This document shows positions 59,225-64,000 of a stretch of 64,000 nucleotides of DNA, piece after piece. The position numbers and the translations under genes were made by a program. The first letter of the stretch is position 1. Each line of letters begins with the position of its first letter. This stretch comes from CAVYXF01 sp963772335 (GTDB lineage: Bacteria > Pseudomonadota > Alphaproteobacteria > Rhizobiales > Rhodomicrobiaceae): NCBI GenBank assembly GCA_963772335.1, contig CAVYXF010000005.1, positions 620,001 through 684,000 on the forward strand, in the 5' to 3' direction. A model generated the notes under the pieces. That model searched no databases, was not told the origin of the DNA, and worked only from the letters and a program-made list of their open reading frames with translations.

Positions 59225-59428
59225 TGCGCTCTCCTTCGAATGAGAATTGAGAGACATGTTTTCCAACGCCTCGTGCCGGCACACGGATAGCGATCGTGGA
59301 TAGCCTCCTAAGGACGTCCGAGGATCTCGCGTGCCGACATCAGTTGGCGGGCTGTCGGCCATGCCGGCCAACTTCGCATCGATGTGGTAAGAGCAGCCAA
59401 GTCTCCCGCCGGTTTGCGCGGGGACACC

Positions 59429-60094
59429 TTAGCGCGGCAACACATGCCGGCTAGCCTGCCTCTCAAGGCGGCTCTGGGCGTAGGCCAGGCCCGTGGACAG
59501 CACCCAATATATGACCGCCGTCGCCAGATACATGGTGAAGATCTCGAACGTGCGCGCGGTGATGATCTGCGCCTGGCGGAACAACTCGGGCACCTGGATG
59601 GTGGCGGCCAGCGAGGTGTCCTTCACCAGGCTGATGAAGCTGTTGCTCAAAGGCGCGATAGCGACGCGCGCCGCCTGCGGCAGCACCACCAGTTGCAAGG
59701 TCTGGCGCGGACTGAGCCCCACCGATTCCGCCGCCTCCCACTGCCCGAGGTCGATGGAGGAGATGGCGGCGCGGATGATCTCGGCGGTATAACCGCCAAT
59801 ATTCAGGCTGAAGCCGATCAGCGCCGCCGGGATCGGATCGAAGCGCAGGCCGAACTGAGCAAGGCCATAATAGATCAGGAAAAGCTGCACCAGGAGCGGG
59901 GTGCCCCTGATGAAGGAGATATAGGCGAGCGCCGGCCATTCCAGCCCTCGTCTCCCCGACAGCCGCATCAGTGCCAAAGTGAAGCCGATCACCAGCCCGA
60001 AGGCCATGCCCCCGACGCTGAGAATGACGGTGTAGACCGTCCCCTGCAGCAGGAATGGCAGCGAATTTATGACCAGTTCCAGGGATGTGTCCAT
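59429..60094 (-). CDS. Polar amino-acid ABC transporter permease
   Basis: A 221-residue HisMQ-type permease. The EAA coupling loop is EAAESVGLSPRQTLQLVVLP, and membrane segments include LVINSLPFLLQGTVYTVILS and AFGLVIGFTLALMRLSG. It forms a two-gene operon with the binding protein just upstream (7 bases). No ATPase is adjacent, so the cognate ATPase must be supplied from elsewhere. A GTG one codon upstream is an alternative start. Confidence 0.9.
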   Translation of the reverse strand: MDTSLELVINSLPFLLQGTVYTVILSVGGMAFGLVIGFTLALMRLSGRRGLEWPALAYISFIRGTPLLVQLFLIYYGLAQFGLRFDPIPAALIGFSLNIGGYTAEIIRAAISSIDLGQWEAAESVGLSPRQTLQLVVLPQAARVAIAPLSNSFISLVKDTSLAATIQVPELFRQAQIITARTFEIFTMYLATAVIYWVLSTGLAYAQSRLERQASRHVLPR

Positions 60095-60101
60095 CACGCC
60101 G

Positions 60102-60878
60102 CTATTGCGTCACGTCGGCGCCGAACCACTTCTCCGAAATTTTCTTAAGGGAGCCATCCGCTCGCAGCGCAGCGAGGGCGTCGTTCACCGCCTTGACGAG
60201 ATCGGGCGCGTCCTTGCGCATGGCGATGGCCTGCTTCTGTGGGGCGAAAGTCTCGCTCGACGCGATCAGCCGGCCGCCATATTGCTTGAGGAGGTTCGGC
60301 ACGATCAGCCGGTCGTTCGGAATAGCGTCGATGCGGCCGACCAGCAAGTCCTGGTTACGGGTGGCGTCGTCGTCATAGGTGCGCACATCCACGCCCGGCA
60401 CTTTTTCGCGCAGCCATTTCTCGTAGGTCGTGCCGAGCACGGCGCCCACGCGCTTGCCTTTCAGATCTTCCGGCTTGGTGATGTCCGTCGTGCCCTGCCG
60501 CACGATGAGCTGAATGCCCGACACCGTGTAGGGCTCGGAGAAGGCGTATTTTTGCTGGCGCTCGGGGGTGATGGTGATCTGGTTGACGACCATGTCGATG
60601 CGCTTGACGTCCAGCGCTGCCAGCAGGCCGTCGAACTTGCCGGGCTGGAATGCAGCTTTCACGCCGAGCTTTTCGGCCAGGGCGTTCGAAATGTCGATCT
60701 CGAAGCCGACCAGCACGCCCTTTTCATCGACATAATTGAAAGGCGGATATGTCCCCTCCAGGCCGATCTGGACGGTGCCGCGGGATTTGATGTCGTCAAG
60801 CGCGCCGGCCATGGCCGATGTCGCCCAGAGGGCGGTGGCGAAGGCGGCGACAGCAATCGTTCTGAGGACAGGGCACAT
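60102..60878 (-). CDS. Amino-acid ABC transporter substrate-binding protein
   Basis: A 258-residue periplasmic binding protein. Signal peptide MCPVLRTIAVAAFATALWAT with cleavage near AMAG. The class motif GTVQIGLEGTYPPFNYVDEK and VGFEIDISNALAEKLGVKAA precede TPERQQKYAFSEPYTVSG and GAVLGTTYEKWLREK, typical of the cystine/arginine/glutamine binding group. It feeds the adjacent permease. The ATG at 60878 begins the signal peptide; upstream in-frame starts are unsupported. Confidence 0.89.
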   Translation of the reverse strand: MCPVLRTIAVAAFATALWATSAMAGALDDIKSRGTVQIGLEGTYPPFNYVDEKGVLVGFEIDISNALAEKLGVKAAFQPGKFDGLLAALDVKRIDMVVNQITITPERQQKYAFSEPYTVSGIQLIVRQGTTDITKPEDLKGKRVGAVLGTTYEKWLREKVPGVDVRTYDDDATRNQDLLVGRIDAIPNDRLIVPNLLKQYGGRLIASSETFAPQKQAIAMRKDAPDLVKAVNDALAALRADGSLKKISEKWFGADVTQ

Positions 60879-61293
60879 GCGGAAGCTCCCTAAGGTTTGC
60901 ACGACGTATTTGAGCGGGCGATGTAGCCGAATCGTGGCGGATGCAACGATCCTGCGCGCTCCAACCGCCGCCGTCCACGCTATCTGCCTCGACGCAGGAC
61001 ATGCCCGCGACAGTATAGCGCCTACACCCGTGCCCAGCACTCGCCGCATGAGCGGCCAGCCAAGCCAACTCTCGTCGACGCAAACCTCGTCTGACGACGT
61101 TTTCACACCACCTCGCCTCAAACCGGTCCTGGGAAAAAAAACCAATTGACAGGCGAAATCCTCCCCGAATGCTCGCGGTAAGCAGAAATGGGACGCCGGC
61201 CTGACGTTTGGAATTCATAAACTATCGTGATCTGTCGCGTTTATCGCGCCTTCGTAACAGCGGATTCACCGGCACGCGGTAAGCTGCCGCCTG
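60879..61293. other. Intergenic region without a supported gene
   Basis: 415 bases between the divergent binding-protein and GGDEF-EAL genes. It should contain both promoters. I see no convincing gene or structured RNA. Confidence 0.45.
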
Positions 61294-63675
61294 ATGAACC
61301 TCAATCCACCCTTAGTCCAGCAAGCGCCATCGAAGGCTGCGCGGGTCGCCTTGTCTCGACGATTTCGATTACGCATTTTTCTGCCTGTCGCCCTTGCCAC
61401 CATCGTCGCGGTTCTGCTGGTAGCTTTGGGCTTGTATTTGGCATCGAGCCACGGCGACGAGATCGCGGTCGAACGTCAGGTGCGGGAGACCCGCCGCGCT
61501 ATAGAGAACACCTTGGACGAGTTGGCCGCTGATCAGGAGGTCATAGCGCTCTGGGACGACGTCGTTCTGCGGCTGCGCATGGAGAAGCCCGATCTGGAAT
61601 GGGTCCATAGCTATGTCAGCTCGTATCTGCACAATTTGTCCAGGCAAGACCGCATTTACATTCTGGGCGCGACCGATGCTCCCATTTACGCCTCGGTCGA
61701 TGGCGCGCGGGTTGACCCGTCGAGCTACGCAGAGGTTGCGAGCAGCCTCCTCCGTCTTGTGGAGGCGGTTCGCGGGCGTTTGCAGGATCAGAACAACATC
61801 CATGAACGCCTGCCGGGTGTTCCGCTTGCCCCGGAGAGCACGGTCAGAACAAGCGAACGAGCGGTTCACGCGACCAAGGTCGTCGACATATTCGGAAGGC
61901 CGGCGGCAGTCAGCGTGATGCGGATTGTGCCGTATACCGATGCCGTGCCGGAAACGCCTGGCCGGGAGCCGCTGCTCGTCAGCATCCGCTTTCTGGATGG
62001 CGCATTTCTGGAGGAGTTTTCCAAACAGCACCTCATCGATAGCCCACGGTTCTCCCAGTCGCTAGATACGTCTGCGGGCGAATACGCCGCGCCCATCATG
62101 TCCGGGTACGGCAATCAGATCGGCTATTTGATCTGGCGGCCGGAACTGCCCGGCACCGGGGTGATGAAGGCGGTTACGCCGTTTGCCGTGCTGGCGACGG
62201 CGATCGTGATCGGCATCATGGCCGTGCTCGCGACCTGGCTGCATCGCGCGATCCAGGAGCAGCAGAGCACCATCATCGAGCTACAGGCGAGCGAGGCCCA
62301 AGCACAGCACCTCGTGATCGAGCTTCAGGCGAGCGAGGCCCAGGCGCAGCACCTTGCCTTTCATGATGCGCTCACCGGCCTCCCCAACCGCGCCAAGTTC
62401 AGTGACCGGATTAACATAGAACTGGCGCGGGTCCATGAGGGCGTGCCGCTTGCCTTGCTTCTGCTGGATCTCGACCGGTTCAAACATGTCAATGACACGC
62501 TGGGGCATCTCGCTGGCGATGCGCTCATCAAGGAGGTCGCCGCACGGCTGGCGCGTCTGATGAAGGGGGACGACATGGTCGCGCGCCTCGGCGGTGACGA
62601 GTTCGCAATTCTCCGGCCAAATGCCTACGACTACCGCCAGGTCGAAATCCTATGCCAGCAAATCCTCGCGGCGGTCCGCGCCCCCTTCGATCTCCTTGGA
62701 AATTCAGCCTTCGTCGGGGTGAGTATTGGTGTAGCGGTTGCGCCCGATGCGGGAAATGAACGGGTCGATCTCTTGCGCAAGGCCGATATTGCACTTTATG
62801 GCGCCAAAGCTGAGGGCCGCGATCGCTTCTGCCTGTTTTCGGCGGCTATGGACGACAGCGTGAAGCTGCGCAGTACCATCGAGGAGGAGTTGCGGATCGC
62901 GCTCGCATCCGGAGATGAGCTGCGCCTGTACTATCAGCCCCAGATATCCACCGCGACCGGGGCGATTGTCGGCATGGAAGCCCTGGTGCGCTGGCAGCAT
63001 CCAACCCGCGGCCTCGTCGCTCCCGACCAGTTCATCGGGATTGCCGAAGAGACCGGCCTCATCACGCGGCTCGGAGAATGGGTGCTCCGCGAAGCCTGCG
63101 CTGCGTCGCGGCGCTGGCCGGACCTTTTTATTGCTGTCAATATTTCACCCGCGCAGTTCCGTGTCGCTGGTTTTGCCGAGCGCGTAACTCAGATCGTGCG
63201 TGAATGCGGCGCCGATCCGCGCTGCATCGAGCTGGAGGTGACCGAAGGCTTGCTGGTCGGCGACATCGAGGCCGTCAGCGCTTCCATCGATCGGCTACAC
63301 CAGTCAGGCTTCAAGATCGCGCTCGACGATTTCGGCACAGGCTATTCGAGCCTCAGCTACCTGCATCGTTTCCAGGTCGACAAGATCAAGATCGACCGCA
63401 GCTTCGTCCAAAACCTGGGCAATGAAGTCAATTCCTTCGCCATTATATCGGCAATGCTGGCGCTTGGTCATGCCATGGGATTGAGCGTCACGGCCGAGGG
63501 TGTCGAAACCACAGAGCAGCGCGACTTCCTCGAAGCCGCCGGCTGCGATGCGATGCAAGGCTATCTGTTCGCCCGGCCGTCGCCGGCGCAGGAGATAGAG
63601 CACCTGATAGCACATTCGGCGGAACAGCCATTGCCCCGCCAAGCCCTCGGCTGGCGTGAGGTTTCAGTGCGCTGA
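61294..63675 (+). CDS. CHASE4-like/GGDEF/EAL c-di-GMP signalling protein
   Basis: A 793-residue membrane-anchored regulator. Two hydrophobic segments (IFLPVALATIVAVLLVALGL and AVLATAIVIGIMAVLATWL) bracket a periplasmic CHASE4-like sensor of about 250 residues. A coiled-coil linker, duplicated by 14 residues, leads to a diguanylate cyclase domain with intact GGDEF (433-437) and an EAL domain with EALVRW (562-564) and DDFGTGYSSL. Both domains therefore look active. The I-site upstream of GGDEF reads KGDD rather than RxxD. It stands alone, divergent from the amino-acid importer. Confidence 0.91.
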   Translation: MNLNPPLVQQAPSKAARVALSRRFRLRIFLPVALATIVAVLLVALGLYLASSHGDEIAVERQVRETRRAIENTLDELAADQEVIALWDDVVLRLRMEKPDLEWVHSYVSSYLHNLSRQDRIYILGATDAPIYASVDGARVDPSSYAEVASSLLRLVEAVRGRLQDQNNIHERLPGVPLAPESTVRTSERAVHATKVVDIFGRPAAVSVMRIVPYTDAVPETPGREPLLVSIRFLDGAFLEEFSKQHLIDSPRFSQSLDTSAGEYAAPIMSGYGNQIGYLIWRPELPGTGVMKAVTPFAVLATAIVIGIMAVLATWLHRAIQEQQSTIIELQASEAQAQHLVIELQASEAQAQHLAFHDALTGLPNRAKFSDRINIELARVHEGVPLALLLLDLDRFKHVNDTLGHLAGDALIKEVAARLARLMKGDDMVARLGGDEFAILRPNAYDYRQVEILCQQILAAVRAPFDLLGNSAFVGVSIGVAVAPDAGNERVDLLRKADIALYGAKAEGRDRFCLFSAAMDDSVKLRSTIEEELRIALASGDELRLYYQPQISTATGAIVGMEALVRWQHPTRGLVAPDQFIGIAEETGLITRLGEWVLREACAASRRWPDLFIAVNISPAQFRVAGFAERVTQIVRECGADPRCIELEVTEGLLVGDIEAVSASIDRLHQSGFKIALDDFGTGYSSLSYLHRFQVDKIKIDRSFVQNLGNEVNSFAIISAMLALGHAMGLSVTAEGVETTEQRDFLEAAGCDAMQGYLFARPSPAQEIEHLIAHSAEQPLPRQALGWREVSVR
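62275..62358 (+). repeat. 42-base direct repeat in the GGDEF-EAL linker
   Basis: Two adjacent copies (62275-62316, 62317-62358) encode IELQASEAQAQHLV and IELQASEAQAQHLA. The repeat is 14 codons, exactly two heptads, so it preserves coiled-coil register. Third-position differences show that it is not very recent. Confidence 0.85.
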
Positions 63676-63726
63676 TACTGCCAATGCACACCGCTGAGTA
63701 GCCACTAATCACATTGCCATTGCAGC

Positions 63727-64000
63727 CTAACCGACGAACGGCTTGCCCACCGTGAACTTCTGCGGCAGCAGACGCTGGAGATAGGCGATGCCTACCGCCG
63801 AGAGTTTATTCTCCTCCTGGCGGAGGAAATCGTCAGGCATCAGCCGCGTCTTGCCGGCGATATTGCCGAGCGGCACCCTTTTCATGATCGTCCTTTCACC
63901 ATCGAACTGGAGCGCCACCGACGCGCTGCCCTCCGATATCGCTCGCACGGCGAAAACGCCGGCCTCGAAGGCCTCCTTCTGATCCACCGGCGAGATCGTG
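63727..64000 (-). CDS. pfp: Phosphofructokinase (PPi-dependent type), C-terminal part
   Basis: The frame is open to the window edge and continues as TISPVDQKEAFEAG, then FAVRAISEGSASVALQF, RVPLGNIAGKTRLMPDDFL and the C-terminal end GKPFVG. This is the C-terminal domain of the PPi/ATP-dependent phosphofructokinase family, which phosphorylates fructose 6-phosphate in glycolysis. Only about 90 residues are inside the window, so donor specificity cannot be judged. The N-terminal half lies beyond 64000. Confidence 0.75.
   Translation of the reverse strand, partial: TISPVDQKEAFEAGVFAVRAISEGSASVALQFDGERTIMKRVPLGNIAGKTRLMPDDFLRQEENKLSAVGIAYLQRLLPQKFTVGKPFVG

Noticed and set aside
1..64000. CRISPR array, rRNA operon or insertion sequence
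   Set aside because: No regularly spaced repeats, rRNA sequence or transposase motif was seen on either strand.

Overview
The window is high-GC bacterial DNA with dense, overlapping genes. The housekeeping order points to an alphaproteobacterium, most likely Hyphomicrobiales (Rhizobiales): yggS divergent from leuS, hisE-coaA, adenosine kinase-nth beside a DUF2244 gene, and chaC-tyrA-hisC facing metX-metW-methyltransferase-gloB. No rRNA, CRISPR array, insertion sequence or integrase gene was seen. At least ten apparent single- or double-base frameshifts occur, one of them in the essential leuS, so many may be base-calling errors rather than true pseudogenes.

Region 1 (1-8.3 kb) is housekeeping: leuS (cut by the window edge, frameshifted), yggS, hisE, coaA, a YciE/YciF-like protein, a pyruvate-kinase-family pseudogene with an internal deletion, adenosine kinase, nth and a DUF2244 gene. 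Region 2 (8.3-27.6 kb) is an accessory catabolic island: a PdxA-like dehydrogenase, a haloacetate-dehalogenase-like hydrolase, two isopropylmalate/tartrate-dehydrogenase-family enzymes, three MmgE/PrpD proteins, an SDR lacking the usual catalytic Ser and Tyr, an iron/AfuABC-type ABC importer, a paired chromate-transporter-family protein, a TctCBA tripartite tricarboxylate transporter and two GntR/FCD regulators. A shared operator, ATTGTTGACAGTTTGCAAT, occurs as two exact copies and two related copies in the promoter gaps and appears to tie these units into one regulon. I infer uptake and oxidation/dehydration of an unidentified hydroxy- or halo-carboxylic acid.

Region 3 (27.6-34.4 kb) holds a pair of M16 peptidases, a secreted metzincin, a small repeat-containing secreted protein, strong inverted repeats, a broken isochorismatase-family gene and small conserved proteins. 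Region 4 (34.4-48.2 kb) is mostly core: csaA, a TetR regulator, chaC-tyrA-hisC, metXW, a methyltransferase, gloB, a NYN/LOTUS RNA-metabolism protein, an EamA exporter, a PerM/AI-2E permease and CsbD.

Region 5 (48.2-49.5 kb) is the most unusual feature. A tRNA-Ser(GCU) gene is cut in its anticodon loop by about 1.2 kb of DNA that carries its own complete tRNA-Ser(GCU), a small unknown gene and a broken phage-type YopX gene, with TGCTAA at both junctions. Region 6 (49.7-59.2 kb) has a secreted PQQ-type sugar dehydrogenase with a cytochrome c, then the six ebo genes (eboB, eboA, eboF, eboC, eboE, eboD) arranged in three transcription units, then DoxX. Region 7 (59.4-64 kb) has a polar amino-acid ABC permease and binding protein without an ATPase, a CHASE4-like/GGDEF/EAL c-di-GMP protein with a duplicated coiled-coil segment, and the end of a phosphofructokinase gene.
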